Below, one piece after another: positions 11,183 through 20,632 of a stretch of 64,000 bases of DNA. Source of the stretch: Piscinibacter lacus. Its GTDB lineage: Bacteria; Pseudomonadota; Gammaproteobacteria; Burkholderiales; Burkholderiaceae_C. How positions within the stretch are numbered: the first letter of the stretch is position 1; every line of letters starts with the position of its first letter. The position numbers were made by a program, and so were the translations under genes. The notes under the pieces are model-generated. The model was not told where the DNA came from. It worked only from the letters and a program-made list of their open reading frames with translations, and did not search any database. The stretch covers positions 930,001 to 994,000 of the forward strand of contig NZ_JAERRA010000001.1 in assembly GCF_016735685.1 (NCBI RefSeq), read 5' to 3'.

Positions 11183-12262
11183 ATGAGCATGATCGACGCC
11201 TGGTTCGGCCGCCGTCCCACGGCCCTGCTCGGGCTCGACATCAGCGATTCGAGCGTCAAGCTCGTCGAGCTGGCCCAGGGGCCGGGCAGCGCCCTGAGGC
11301 TGGAGCATTTCGCCCGCGAGCCGCTGGAGAGCGGCTGGGTCGCCGACGGCCAGATCGAGAAGTTCGACGAAGTCGTCGAGGCCGTGCGCCGCGTGCTGGG
11401 CAAGAGCGGCAGCCGCTGCCGCCGCGCGGCGCTGGCCATGCCCTCGGCCACCGTCATCACCCAGAAGGTCGTGCTGCCCGCCGGCCTGCGCGAGGACGAG
11501 CTCGAGCTTCAGGTCGAGACCGAGGCCGCGCAGATCCTCCCCTTCCCGCTCGACGAGGTCAGCCTCGACTTCTGTGTGCTCGGCCCGCATCCCGGCCTGC
11601 CGGGCGAGGTCGAGGTGCTGATCGCCGCCTCGCGCAAGGACCGCGTGCAGGACCGCCAGGGCCTGATCGAGGCCGCCGGCCTGCGGCCGGTCGTCGTCGA
11701 CGTGGCCTCGCATGCGGCCCGGCTGGCCTTGCGGCGCCTGGTCGCGGCCTGGCCCGGCGTTGGCCCCGAGGCCCTGCTGACCCTGGTCGAGATCGGCGCC
11801 GAAACCACGGTGCTGACCGTGCTGCGCGACGAGGAAGTGATCTACGAACGCGCCCAGGCCTTCGGCGGCGCGCTGCTCACCCAGCAGATCGCCCGCGAGG
11901 CCGGCTGGTCCCTGGAAGAAGCCGAGCGCCGCAAGATCGCCCGCGAGCTGCCCGAGGCCCTGGAGGCCGCGCTGCTGCCGCCCTTCGTCGCCGAGCTGGC
12001 GCAGGAAATTGAGCGCGCGCTGCAATTCTTCTTCACCAGCACGCCGCATCTGCGGGTGGACCGCGTGCTGCTCAGCGGCGGCACGGCCGGCCTGCCCGGC
12101 CTGGAGGCCGCCGTGCGCGGCGCCACCGGCTTCGACAGCCAGGTGCTCGACCCCTTCGAAGGCATGGCCCTGGGCCCCGGCGTGCGCGAGACGCGGCTGC
12201 GCCGCGAAGCGCCCGCCTACCTGACCGCCTGCGGCCTGGCGATGCGGAGCTTCCTCGCATGA
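11183..12262 (+). CDS. pilM: Type IV pilus assembly ATPase-like protein PilM
   Basis: Actin-like cytoplasmic ring protein (359 residues) that binds the N-terminus of PilN and links the pilus motor to the inner-membrane alignment complex. The start MSMIDAWFGRR is followed by LLGLDISDSSVKLVEL, the phosphate-1 nucleotide-binding loop of the family. PSATVITQKVVLP and the FtsA/actin-type LLSGGTAGLPGL near residue 295 also fit. The ATG follows GAGGACGCC (moderate SD). The gene begins the pilMNOPQ-aroK run, each joined to the next by short overlap. Confidence 0.95.
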   Translation: MSMIDAWFGRRPTALLGLDISDSSVKLVELAQGPGSALRLEHFAREPLESGWVADGQIEKFDEVVEAVRRVLGKSGSRCRRAALAMPSATVITQKVVLPAGLREDELELQVETEAAQILPFPLDEVSLDFCVLGPHPGLPGEVEVLIAASRKDRVQDRQGLIEAAGLRPVVVDVASHAARLALRRLVAAWPGVGPEALLTLVEIGAETTVLTVLRDEEVIYERAQAFGGALLTQQIAREAGWSLEEAERRKIARELPEALEAALLPPFVAELAQEIERALQFFFTSTPHLRVDRVLLSGGTAGLPGLEAAVRGATGFDSQVLDPFEGMALGPGVRETRLRREAPAYLTACGLAMRSFLA

Positions 12263-12882
12263 TCCTCATCAACCTGCTGCCGCACCGGGCCGAGGCGCGG
12301 CGCCAGCGCCAGAAGGCCTTTCTCGCCGCACTGGGCCTGGCCGCGCTGGCCGGCCTGGCCTGCGCGGCCCTGGGCGGCCTGGTGCTGCAACAAGCCACCG
12401 AGCGCCAGCGCGCCCGCAATGCCTACCTAGGCCAGGCCATCAGCCGGCTGGAGGCGCAGATCCGCGAGGTCGCCCTGCTCCAGGACGAGATCGACCAGCT
12501 CAAGGCCCGCCAGCAGGCGGTCGAGAAGCTGCAAGCCGAGCGCAACCTGCCGGTGCGCCTCTTCGAGCAGTTGCTGGCGCAGACGCCCGAGGGTGTGCTG
12601 CTCGCCAGCCTGCGCATGGACGGCGAGCGCGTGCAGCTTGGCGGCCAGGCCCGCAGCAACGAGCGCATCTCCGACTTCCTGCGCCAGCTCGGCCAGCCCG
12701 GCAACACCCTGCATGCGCCGGAGCTGCTGGAGATCAAGCTGGGCGGCGGGGCCGCCGCCGCTGCGGCCGGCGCCGTGACGCCGGCCCTGCGCCGGCCGGT
12801 CGACTTCTCGCTGCGCCTGCAACTGCCGCCGGCCCCCGGTGCCTCGGCGCCGGCGGCCGCGCCGCGCCGCAGCGCCTCCTGA
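12259..12882 (+). CDS. pilN: Type IV pilus assembly protein PilN
   Basis: Bitopic inner-membrane protein (207 residues). The cytoplasmic N-terminus MILINLLPHRAEARR carries the conserved INLLPHR motif that inserts into PilM. A membrane helix at about residues 22-45 is followed by a coiled coil (LEAQIREVALLQDEIDQL) and a ferredoxin-like periplasmic domain that pairs with PilO. The C-terminus has a Gly/Ala-rich stretch and a Pro/Ala tail. It overlaps pilM by ATGA. Confidence 0.94.
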   Translation: MILINLLPHRAEARRQRQKAFLAALGLAALAGLACAALGGLVLQQATERQRARNAYLGQAISRLEAQIREVALLQDEIDQLKARQQAVEKLQAERNLPVRLFEQLLAQTPEGVLLASLRMDGERVQLGGQARSNERISDFLRQLGQPGNTLHAPELLEIKLGGGAAAAAAGAVTPALRRPVDFSLRLQLPPAPGASAPAAAPRRSAS

Positions 12883-12893
12883 GGGCTCCGACC

Positions 12894-13616
12894 ATGCCTA
12901 CCCTGCGCCTGCCCCGACGCATCCCGCGCCTGAACTGGTCCGGCCTGCGCCGCCAGTTCACCGGCATCGACCTCGACCTGCGCCAGGCCGGCCAGTGGCC
13001 GCCCGCGCCCCGCTGGACGGCTTATCTTCTGCTGGCCCTGGCCGCCCTGGCCGGCGGCGCCCAGGGGCTGGTGCTGCCCGCCTACGAGCTGCTGCAAGCC
13101 GAGCGCGAGCGCGAGCCCGCGCTGCGCGCCGACTACCGGCTCAAGCTCGGCAAGGCCATCCGGCTGGAGGCGCTGAAGCAGCAAAAGCGCGAGGTCGAGC
13201 TTGCCGTCAACCAACTGGAAAAGCAGCTTCCCGGCCGCGCCGAGATGGATGCCCTGCTGGCCGACATCAACCAGGCCGGCGTCGGCCGCGGCTTGCAGTT
13301 CGAGCTGTTCCGCCCCGGCATCGAGTCGGTGCGCGACCACTATGCCGAGCTGCCGATCGCGCTGCGCATCGGCGGCCGCTACCACGACCTGGGCGCCTTC
13401 GCGGCCGACATCGCCAAGCTCTCGCGCATCGTCACCTTGCACAAGCTGGTGATGGTGCAGCCCGGCGGCAGCGGCGCCGTGCCGGGCGTGCTCAGCTTCG
13501 AAGCCGAGGCCCGCACCTACCGCTACCTCGATGCCGAGGAACTGGCCGCCCGCCGCAAGCCGCGCGGCGCGGCGGGCAAGCGCGGCAAGCCGGCCGCCGC
13601 AGGAGCGGGCGCATGA
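12894..13616 (+). CDS. pilO: Type IV pilus assembly protein PilO
   Basis: Periplasmic-facing partner of PilN (240 residues). The cytoplasmic N-terminus is basic, with a membrane helix at about residues 42-62 and a coiled coil (AVNQLEKQLPGRAEMDALLADI). The PilO ferredoxin-like core follows (LPIALRIGGRYHDLGAFAADIAKL, conserved near residue 150). The C-terminal 25 residues are Lys/Arg/Ala-rich. It starts 11 bases after pilN and ends in an ATGA overlap with pilP. Confidence 0.94.
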   Translation: MPTLRLPRRIPRLNWSGLRRQFTGIDLDLRQAGQWPPAPRWTAYLLLALAALAGGAQGLVLPAYELLQAEREREPALRADYRLKLGKAIRLEALKQQKREVELAVNQLEKQLPGRAEMDALLADINQAGVGRGLQFELFRPGIESVRDHYAELPIALRIGGRYHDLGAFAADIAKLSRIVTLHKLVMVQPGGSGAVPGVLSFEAEARTYRYLDAEELAARRKPRGAAGKRGKPAAAGAGA

Positions 13617-14212
13617 AGCCGCACCCGAGCCCGCCACAGTGCCGCTCGCCCGGCCCGCACCGGCCCGGCCGGCTGTCCGCCCTGCTGGCCCTGCTCGCCC
13701 TGGGCCTGGCCGCGTGCAGCGACGACCATGCCGAGCTGGACGCCTGGATGGCCGCCCAGCACGCCACCCTGCCGCGCACGGTCGAGCCCTTCCTGCCGCC
13801 ACCGCCCTTCGAGCCCCAGGCCTACCAGCCGGGCGAGAGGGTCGATCCCTACCAGCCCAGCCGCCTGGCCGGCGTGCTGCCGCGGGCCGAGGCGCGGCCC
13901 GACACCCTGCTCGCCGCCGAGCTCAAGCGCCCGCGCCAGCCGCTGGAGGACGTGCCCCTGGACCAGATGGTCATGGTCGGCACCCTGGTGCGCGCGGCCC
14001 GGCCGCAGGCGCTGCTCAAGGTCGGCCCGGCGCTCTTCCGCGTCAAGGTGGGCGACTACCTCGGCCCGCATTACGGCCGCATCACGGCCATCGCCGAGAG
14101 CGGCCTGGACCTGCGCGAGATCGTGCAGGACGCGGCCGGCGACTGGGTCGCGCGGCCGGCCCGCCTCGAACTGCAAGGCCAGGCCCTGACGGGCGCGAAG
14201 GATTCCCGATGA
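13613..14212 (+). CDS. pilP: Type IV pilus lipoprotein PilP
   Basis: Inner-membrane lipoprotein (199 residues) that bridges PilNO to the outer-membrane secretin PilQ. The signal ends in the lipobox LAAC (Cys about 35), followed by SDDHAELDAWM, typical of PilP. A Pro-rich linker leads to the beta-sandwich HR domain: PLDQMVMVGTL, ALLKVGPALFRVKVGDYLG and HYGRITAIAESGLDLRE. ATGA overlaps join it to pilO and pilQ. Confidence 0.95.
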   Translation: MKPHPSPPQCRSPGPHRPGRLSALLALLALGLAACSDDHAELDAWMAAQHATLPRTVEPFLPPPPFEPQAYQPGERVDPYQPSRLAGVLPRAEARPDTLLAAELKRPRQPLEDVPLDQMVMVGTLVRAARPQALLKVGPALFRVKVGDYLGPHYGRITAIAESGLDLREIVQDAAGDWVARPARLELQGQALTGAKDSR

Positions 14213-16089
14213 CCCCCTCCCTGCCTGCCTGGGCGCTGCTGGCCTGCTGGGCCCTTCTGGCGCTGGCCGCCGATCCGGCGGCGCCGGCTGCTCCCGACCC
14301 CGTACCGGCCGCGGCCCCCGCCGCGATCGGCGCCGAACGCACTGCCCCGCTGCAAGTGCAGGCCCTGGACTTCCGCCGCGGCCCAGCCGGGGCCGGCCGG
14401 CTGGAGCTTCGGCTCTCAGCGCGCGAGCCGGTCGTCGAGGTGCGGCCCGAGGGCCGCAGCCTGGTCGTCGAGCTGGCGCAGGCCCATTTGCCGCAGGCCC
14501 TGCGCCGCGTGCTGGACGTGGCCGACCTCGGCAGCCCCGTGCGCCTGCTGCGCTGCGAGCAGCGCGGCGACAGCGTGCGCCTGCGGCTGGAGGCCGAGGG
14601 CGGCTGGGAACACAGCGTGACCCAGAGCGAGCACCTGCTCGTCGTCGAGCTGCGCCCGCAGCGGCCCGACCCCAACAAGCCGCTGCCCGGCCCTGGCTAC
14701 AGCGGCGAGAAGCTCTCGCTGAACTTCCAGAGCATCGAGCTGCGCGCCCTGCTGCAAGTCTTTGCCGACTTCACCAACCTCAATCTGGTGGCCAGCGACA
14801 CCGTCACCGGCAGCGTCACCCTGCGGCTGAAGGATGTGCCCTGGGACCAGGCGCTGGACATCGTGCTTCAGTCCAAAGGCCTGGGCCTGCGCCGCCACGG
14901 CAATGTGATGAGCATTGCGCCCAAGGACGAGATTGCCGCGCGCGAGAAGGCCGACCTGGAGGCCTCGCGCCAGATCCAGGAGCTGGAGCCGCTGCGCACC
15001 CAGTCCTTCCAGCTCAACTACAGCAAGGCCGAGGATCTGGTGCGGCTGCTGACCGGCGGCGGCTCGGGCGGCGCCTCGGCGGCGGCTTCGGCGGGCGCGC
15101 CGGCGGCCGGCGGCAAGGGCGAGGGCCCCACCGCCTCGGCTGGCAGCCGCATCCTGTCGCCGCGCGGCAGCGTGGGCTATGAGCTGCGGACCAACCAGCT
15201 CTTCGTGACCGATGTGGGCGCCAAGCTGGAGGAGGTCGGCCGCATCCTCGGCAAGGTCGACATCCCGGTGCGGCAGGTGGTGATCGAGGCCCGCATCGTC
15301 GAGGCCAGCGACAGCTTCGGCCGCTCGCTCGGCGTGCGGCTGGGCGGCCTGGGCCGGGTCGCGGGCAACGGCGGCTCGCCGCAGTTGCAGGTCGGCGGCA
15401 GCTACCTGGGCGTGCAGCCCACGCCCTCGGGCAGCCTGGGCGCGCCGACGCCCGCGCTCTACAACCAGAACCTGAACTTCGTGAACCTGCCGGCCCCCGG
15501 CCTGACGACCGCGCCTGGCGTGACGCCCGGCACCTTCGCGCTCTCGCTGTTCAACCAGGCGGCCAACCGCTTCCTCAGCCTGGAGATCTCGGCCCTGGAG
15601 GCCGAGGGCAAGGGCAAGATCGTCTCCAGCCCGCGCGTGGTCACGGCCGACCAGATCAAGGCCACCATCCGCCAGGGCACGCAGATTCCCTACCAGTCGG
15701 CCGCGCCGGGGGCGGCCGGCGGCACCCAGGTGTCCTTCAAGGATGCGGTGCTGAAGCTGGAAGTGACGCCGCAGATCACGCCCGAGGGCGGCATCCTGCT
15801 CGATGTCGACGTCAGCAAGGACAGCCGCGGCCAGGACACCACCGCCGGCCCCGCCATCGACACCAAGCAGGTTCGCACCCAGGTGCTGGTCGAGAATGGC
15901 GGCACCGTCGTCATCGGCGGCATCTTCGAGCAGCAGGACACCGAGAATGTGAACAAGGTGCCCGTGCTCGGCGATCTGCCCGGCGTCGGCAACCTGTTCA
16001 AGAACCGCACGCGCGAAACGCGCAAGACCGAGCTTCTCGTGTTCCTCACCCCCAAAGTCATCGCCGAGCGCAGCGGCTGGGCGCAATGA
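14209..16089 (+). CDS. pilQ: Type IV pilus secretin PilQ
   Basis: Outer-membrane channel through which the pilus passes (626 residues). In order: signal peptide, one AMIN peptidoglycan-binding domain (about 45-150), STN/N0 domain (SLNFQSIELRALLQVFADF), N1 domain interrupted by a Gly/Ser/Ala-rich loop at about 283-306, then the secretin barrel. The barrel includes IVSSPRVVTAD, QIPYQS and the C-terminal VPVLGDLPGVGNLF. Many PilQ proteins have two AMIN domains; only one is visible here. It overlaps pilP and aroK by ATGA. Confidence 0.96.
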   Translation: MTPSLPAWALLACWALLALAADPAAPAAPDPVPAAAPAAIGAERTAPLQVQALDFRRGPAGAGRLELRLSAREPVVEVRPEGRSLVVELAQAHLPQALRRVLDVADLGSPVRLLRCEQRGDSVRLRLEAEGGWEHSVTQSEHLLVVELRPQRPDPNKPLPGPGYSGEKLSLNFQSIELRALLQVFADFTNLNLVASDTVTGSVTLRLKDVPWDQALDIVLQSKGLGLRRHGNVMSIAPKDEIAAREKADLEASRQIQELEPLRTQSFQLNYSKAEDLVRLLTGGGSGGASAAASAGAPAAGGKGEGPTASAGSRILSPRGSVGYELRTNQLFVTDVGAKLEEVGRILGKVDIPVRQVVIEARIVEASDSFGRSLGVRLGGLGRVAGNGGSPQLQVGGSYLGVQPTPSGSLGAPTPALYNQNLNFVNLPAPGLTTAPGVTPGTFALSLFNQAANRFLSLEISALEAEGKGKIVSSPRVVTADQIKATIRQGTQIPYQSAAPGAAGGTQVSFKDAVLKLEVTPQITPEGGILLDVDVSKDSRGQDTTAGPAIDTKQVRTQVLVENGGTVVIGGIFEQQDTENVNKVPVLGDLPGVGNLFKNRTRETRKTELLVFLTPKVIAERSGWAQ

Positions 16090-16670
16090 GCGCCGCCGGG
16101 CCGCGCTTTGCCCTGGTCGGCATGCCGGGCAGCGGCAAGTCCTCGGTCGGCCGGCAACTGGCGCGGCGCCTGGGCCTGGGTTTTGTCGATGTCGACAGCG
16201 CCATCGAAGAGCGCCTGGGTTGCAGCATCCGCGACTTTTTCGCCGCCGAGGGCGAGGCGGCTTTCCGCGAGCGCGAGGCCGAGGTGCTCGCCCACCTGCT
16301 GGCCGAGCCGGAGGGCCGCGTGCTGGCCACCGGCGGCGGCGCCGTGCTGCGGCCGGCCAACCGGACGGCGCTGCGCCAGCACAGCACGGTGATCTACCTC
16401 AAGACCACGGTCGAAGAGCTGCTGCGCCGCCTGAAGGGCGACCAGCAGCGTCCGCTGCTGCAGGGCGTGGACCCGCGCGCCAAGCTGCGCGAGCTGTTCA
16501 CCCAGCGCGATCCGCTCTACCGCGAGACCGCGCACTATGTGATCGAGACCGGCCGCCCCTCGGTCGCGACCCTGGTCGGCATGGTGCAGATGCAGATCGA
16601 GATGGCCGGCCTGCTGCCGCCCGGCGCGCCCGACGAGGCCGCCGACGCACCGCCCGAGCTGCCGGCCTGA
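16086..16670 (+). CDS. aroK: Shikimate kinase
   Basis: Phosphorylates shikimate with ATP in the chorismate pathway (194 residues). Walker A GMPGSGKSSVG, the shikimate-binding DVDSAIEERLG, the FREREAEVL helix, the TGGGAVLR motif (Walker B-like) and the lid QQRPLLQG are all present. The C-terminal 25 residues are Pro/Ala/Glu-rich and not conserved. It is coupled to pilQ by ATGA, so its expression rides on the pilus operon. The pilQ-aroK-aroB order is widespread in beta- and gammaproteobacteria. Confidence 0.96.
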   Translation: MSAAGPRFALVGMPGSGKSSVGRQLARRLGLGFVDVDSAIEERLGCSIRDFFAAEGEAAFREREAEVLAHLLAEPEGRVLATGGGAVLRPANRTALRQHSTVIYLKTTVEELLRRLKGDQQRPLLQGVDPRAKLRELFTQRDPLYRETAHYVIETGRPSVATLVGMVQMQIEMAGLLPPGAPDEAADAPPELPA

Positions 16671-16787
16671 GCGGGGCAGGGCAGGGCGGGGCGGCAGCCG
16701 CCCGCCCGGTCGGGCGACGCAGCAGCGGCGCAGCGCGCGCGGCCGTCGACACAGCCGGCTCAGGAGGCCCCCCGTACACTCGAGCGC
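16671..16787 (+). promoter_or_regulatory. aroK-aroB intergenic region with GC hairpin and probable -10
   Basis: GGGCGG at 16684-16689 pairs with CCGCCC at 16702-16707, plus inner pairs, giving a GC-rich hairpin without a T tract. TACACT at 16775-16780 ends 7 bases before the first aroB ATG and is a likely -10. This would give aroB-dgt their own promoter. Confidence 0.45.
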
Positions 16788-17957
16788 ATGTCGATCGCCG
16801 CGCCCGCCCTGACGTCCGCCCGCCTGTCCGAAGCCCCGCGCCGCGTGCCGATCGCGCTCGATGCGCGCAGCTACGACATCCTGATCGGCCGCGGCCTGCT
16901 GGACGATCCGGCCAGCTACGAGGGCCTGCCGCGCTCGGCCCTGGCGGCCATCGTCAGCAACACCACCGTCGCGCCGCTCTACGCCGAGCGCTTGGCTGCA
17001 CAGTTGCAGGGCCGCCACCGCCGCATCGAGACCGTGGTGCTGCCCGATGGCGAGGACCACAAGGACTGGGCGACGATGAACCGCATCTTCGATGCGCTGC
17101 TCGCCGCCCAGGGCGACCGCAAGACGGTGATCTACGCGCTCGGTGGCGGGGTCGTCGGTGACATGAGCGGCTTCGCCGCGGCCTGCTACATGCGCGGCGT
17201 GCCCTTCGTGCAGGTGCCGACCACGCTGCTGGCCCAGGTCGATTCCTCGGTGGGCGGCAAGACGGCCGTCAACCACCCGCTGGGCAAGAACATGATCGGC
17301 GCCTTCTACCAGCCGCTGCGCGTGCTGGCCGACCTGGCGACGCTCGACACCCTGCCGGACCGCGAGATCCGCGCCGGTCTGGCCGAGGTGATCAAGTACG
17401 GCCCGATCGCCGATACCGATTTCTTCGACTGGATCGAGCGCAACCTCGATGCCCTGCTGGCGCGCGATCCGGCCGCGCTGGCGCATGCGGTGCAGCGCTC
17501 GTGCGAGATCAAGGCCTGGGTGGTGTCGCAGGACGAGCGCGAGTCCGGCCTGCGCGCCATCCTGAACTACGGCCACACCTTCGGTCATGCCATCGAGGCC
17601 GGCCTGGGCTTCGGCGTCTGGCTGCATGGCGAGGCGGTGGGTTGCGGCATGGTGCTGGCGGCCGAGCTGTCCGCCCGGCTCGGCCTGCTGGATGCCGGCG
17701 CGGCCGCGCGCATCCTGCGGCTGATCGAACGCGCCGGCCTGCCGGTGATCGCGCCGGTGCTGGGTGGAGCCGAGGACTGGCTGGCCCACATGCGGGTCGA
17801 CAAGAAGGCCGAGGGAGGCGAGATCCGCTTCGTGCTGATCGACGGCCTGGGCCGTGCCTGCATGCGCCCGGCGCCCGATGCCCTGGTGACCGAGGTGATT
17901 GCCGCGCGCAGCGACCCGGCCGTGGATGCCGCGGCCCGCGCCGCGCAGCCGGCTTGA
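16788..17957 (+). CDS. aroB: 3-Dehydroquinate synthase
   Basis: NAD- and metal-dependent cyclisation of DAHP to 3-dehydroquinate (389 residues). Key features are the nucleotide-binding [15 protein letters not shown], the [25 protein letters not shown] block (read in two parts), the metal ligand segment AEVIKYG and the zinc-binding [14 protein letters not shown]. The core begins at [16 protein letters not shown], about 20 residues in. A GTG at 16845 is an alternative start, which matters because the -10 lies only 7 bases before the ATG used here. Confidence 0.95.
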   Translation: MSIAAPALTSARLSEAPRRVPIALDARSYDILIGRGLLDDPASYEGLPRSALAAIVSNTTVAPLYAERLAAQLQGRHRRIETVVLPDGEDHKDWATMNRIFDALLAAQGDRKTVIYALGGGVVGDMSGFAAACYMRGVPFVQVPTTLLAQVDSSVGGKTAVNHPLGKNMIGAFYQPLRVLADLATLDTLPDREIRAGLAEVIKYGPIADTDFFDWIERNLDALLARDPAALAHAVQRSCEIKAWVVSQDERESGLRAILNYGHTFGHAIEAGLGFGVWLHGEAVGCGMVLAAELSARLGLLDAGAAARILRLIERAGLPVIAPVLGGAEDWLAHMRVDKKAEGGEIRFVLIDGLGRACMRPAPDALVTEVIAARSDPAVDAAARAAQPA

Positions 17958-19195
17958 TCCTGCCGGACCTGGCCGAGTGGGCCGGTTCCGGCCCACGCGC
18001 CCCCTGGGCCAGCGACCCGGCGCGCAGCCGCGGCCGCCGCCACCCCGAGCCGCCGCCCGGCGATCGCAGCGAGTTCCAGCGCGACCGCGACCGCATCGTC
18101 CACGCCACCGCCTTCCGGCGCCTGGTCTACAAGACCCAGGTCTTCATCAACCACGAAGGCGATCTCTTCCGCACCCGGCTCACGCATTCGCTGGAGCTGG
18201 CCCAGCTCGGCCGCTCCATCGCCCGCCGGCTGGGGCTGGACGAGGACCTGGTCGAGGCCATCGCCCTGGCCCACGACCTGGGCCACACCCCCTTCGGCCA
18301 TGCCGGCCAGGAGGCGCTCGATGCCTGCCTGCGCGCGGTCGAGCCCGAGGGCGGCGGCTTCGAGCACAACCTGCAATCGCTGCGCGTGGTCGACCGGCTG
18401 GAGGAACGCTATGCCGATTTCGACGGCCTGAACCTCAGCTTCGAGACCCGCGAGGGCATCCTCAAGCACTGCGCGCGCGCGGCGGCCGAGCGGCTGGAGG
18501 CAGTCGAGCCCGGCGGCGTCGCGGCCCGCTTCCTGCGCCCGCCGGGCCAGCCGCCCGGGCCGCCCAGCCTGGAGGCGCAGCTCGCCAACCTGGCCGACGA
18601 GATCGCCTACAACGCGCACGATGTCGACGACGGCCTGCGCTCGGGTCTGCTGACCCTCGAGCAACTGGAGGCCGTGCCGCTGTTTGCCGCGCCGCTGGCC
18701 GAGGTTCGCGCGGCGTATCCGCAGCTCGGCGGCCGGCGCCTGCTGTCCGAAACCCTGCGGCGCATGCTCTCGGCCCAGGTGCAGGACGTGGTGGCGGCCA
18801 CGGCCCTGGCCCTGCGCGAGACGGGCCTGCGCCTGGGCCGCCCGCCCGATGCGCAGGCGGCGCGCGCGGCCGGCCCGCTGCTGGGCTTTTCGCCCGCCAT
18901 GCGCGAGGCCGGCACCGGCCTGAAGCGCTTTCTCTTCGCCCAGCTCTACCGCCATCCGCAAGTGGAGGCGACCACCGACCGCGCCCGCACGGTGGTGCGG
19001 GTGCTGTTCGAGGCCGGCCTGAACGATCCGCCGGCCTCGGTGCGCCAGCGTCGCGACGACAGCAGCCTGCCGCGCAAGGTGGCCGACCATGTCTCGGGCA
19101 TGACCGACCGTTACGCCACGCGCGAATACCAGCGCATCACCGGCCGGGAGGCCTTTCCCGAGCCCGCGGCACCTCCGCGCCGGCCGGAGGCTTGA
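17954..19195 (+). CDS. dgt: Deoxyguanosinetriphosphate triphosphohydrolase-like protein (HD domain)
   Basis: HD-domain dNTP triphosphohydrolase-like enzyme (413 residues) that may tune dNTP pools. It has the family N-terminus [36 protein letters not shown] (first metal His), the HD motif in [25 protein letters not shown] and [16 protein letters not shown]. No ATG fits; a TTG at 17954 overlaps the aroB TGA as TTGA and sits just upstream of conserved sequence. I take that as the start, probably translationally coupled to aroB. The substrate of this subfamily is not certain. Confidence 0.92.
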   Translation: MILPDLAEWAGSGPRAPWASDPARSRGRRHPEPPPGDRSEFQRDRDRIVHATAFRRLVYKTQVFINHEGDLFRTRLTHSLELAQLGRSIARRLGLDEDLVEAIALAHDLGHTPFGHAGQEALDACLRAVEPEGGGFEHNLQSLRVVDRLEERYADFDGLNLSFETREGILKHCARAAAERLEAVEPGGVAARFLRPPGQPPGPPSLEAQLANLADEIAYNAHDVDDGLRSGLLTLEQLEAVPLFAAPLAEVRAAYPQLGGRRLLSETLRRMLSAQVQDVVAATALALRETGLRLGRPPDAQAARAAGPLLGFSPAMREAGTGLKRFLFAQLYRHPQVEATTDRARTVVRVLFEAGLNDPPASVRQRRDDSSLPRKVADHVSGMTDRYATREYQRITGREAFPEPAAPPRRPEA

Positions 19196-19332
19196 GGGAA
19201 AAACCACAGGGGCTGGTGTTGTCCCGGGCCCCCCGCCCATTGGGGGGGGTCTAGAGTGCATGGAGGTCGGATCGACGGCCCGGCAGCGCGATCGCGCCAG
19301 TACACAACAAGCACAAACACAGAGAGACCCCC
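19196..19332 (+). promoter_or_regulatory. Upstream region of the tandem porin genes
   Basis: A C6 run (19229-19234) and a G8 run (19242-19249) can pair into a hairpin. TAGAGT at 19252-19257 is a possible -10, directly after the G8 tract. No good -35 is seen at normal spacing. The ATG at 19333 follows GAGAG. Confidence 0.4.
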
Positions 19333-20595
19333 ATGTCCCACACTCCCTTCGCCCGTTCCCTCCTGGCCCTTGCGCTCCTCGCTGCGGGCGCCGCCCAGGC
19401 CCAGAGCTCGCTCACCCTCTTCGGCCTGGCCGACATCGGCATCAACAACGTCACCGGCCAGAACGGCGCCAACACCCGCCTGTCGAGCGGCGTCATGGAA
19501 GGCAGCCGCTGGGGCATGCGCGGCAGCGAGGACATGGGCGGCGGCTACAAGGCCGTCTTCGTGCTCGAAAGCCGGGTCGAGCTTGACACCGGCAGCACCA
19601 ACAACCGGCCGGCCTCGGGCAACCAGGTGCCGGACCGCCTGCGCTTCACCACCGCGCAGCTCGGCCTGCCGGCCTCGCCGCTGCTGCAGGGTGCGATCGA
19701 CAATGTGTCGGCCGGCCTGGGCGCGCAGATCGGCGTGAACCACATCGAGAACAATCTCTTCGACCGGCAGGCCTTCATCGGCCTGGTCACGCCGGTCGGC
19801 GCCATCCTGATGGGCCGCCAGTACACGCCGGGCTACGAGCTCTTCTACATCTACGATGCGATGAAGACCGAGTCCAGCCTGTCGGCCGCGCAGATCGCCA
19901 CGCTGCCGCCGGCCATCGACATCCGCCGCAGCAACACCCTGGCCTACCGGGTGCAGAAGAACGGCTTCACCGGCACCCTGTCGGTGGCCCTGGGCGAGGA
20001 CGCGGATTCCACGTCGGACAGCCGCTACCTGGGCGCCAACTTCTACTACGACGGCGCCGGCTGGGGCGCCGGCGCGGCCTACGCGACCAACAACAACCGC
20101 GACGGCGAGACGGCGCTGCGCAATGTGGTGGCCGGCGCCTATGCCGATGTCGGCCCGGGCCGGCTGTCCTTCCTCTACGCCTCGGCCAAGGACGACAACC
20201 CGGATGCAGCGGTGCTGATCCGCAACCAGCTCGCGCCCTCGCCGCTGCCGGCGGCGGCCAAGCTGCTGATCGGCAATGCCTTCGAGGAGGCCCTGCGCCA
20301 GGACGCGCGCCTGCTGCACCTGGGCTACCGCATCCAGAGCGGCCCGCACCAGATCACCGTGGCCTACAACCACTTCCACGACAAGCTGCGCGACGAGGCC
20401 GACACCCAGTCCTACGGCGCGGTCTACACCTACGCCTTCTCCAAGCGGACCGATGTGAACCTGGTCATGACCCAGTTCCGCAACGAGGCGCTGGCCCAGG
20501 CTGCGCCGGGGGGCAATGGCTTCTTCGGCGGCGTGACCTCCGAGGGCGGCCGCGATGCGCGCAATGTCGCGGTCGCCCTGCGCCACCGCTTCTGA
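19333..20595 (+). CDS. Outer-membrane porin (first of a tandem pair)
   Basis: A 420-residue porin of the Gram-negative betaproteobacterial family. The signal peptide is about residues 1-23 (ending AAQAQ), followed by SSLTLFGLADIGINN, RWGMRGSEDMGGGYKAVFVLE and FDRQAFIGLVTPVGAILMGRQY. The C-terminus RHRF supplies the BAM signal. Compared with the porin at 1008, it has extra loop sequence around residues 90-135 (PASPLLQGAIDNVSAGLG). It shares segments such as MKTESSLSAAQI with the next gene, showing they are paralogues. Substrate is unknown. Confidence 0.93.
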   Translation: MSHTPFARSLLALALLAAGAAQAQSSLTLFGLADIGINNVTGQNGANTRLSSGVMEGSRWGMRGSEDMGGGYKAVFVLESRVELDTGSTNNRPASGNQVPDRLRFTTAQLGLPASPLLQGAIDNVSAGLGAQIGVNHIENNLFDRQAFIGLVTPVGAILMGRQYTPGYELFYIYDAMKTESSLSAAQIATLPPAIDIRRSNTLAYRVQKNGFTGTLSVALGEDADSTSDSRYLGANFYYDGAGWGAGAAYATNNNRDGETALRNVVAGAYADVGPGRLSFLYASAKDDNPDAAVLIRNQLAPSPLPAAAKLLIGNAFEEALRQDARLLHLGYRIQSGPHQITVAYNHFHDKLRDEADTQSYGAVYTYAFSKRTDVNLVMTQFRNEALAQAAPGGNGFFGGVTSEGGRDARNVAVALRHRF

Positions 20596-20632
20596 TCCGG
20601 CTTCACAAGCCCTTCGCTGCCCAAGGCCGACC

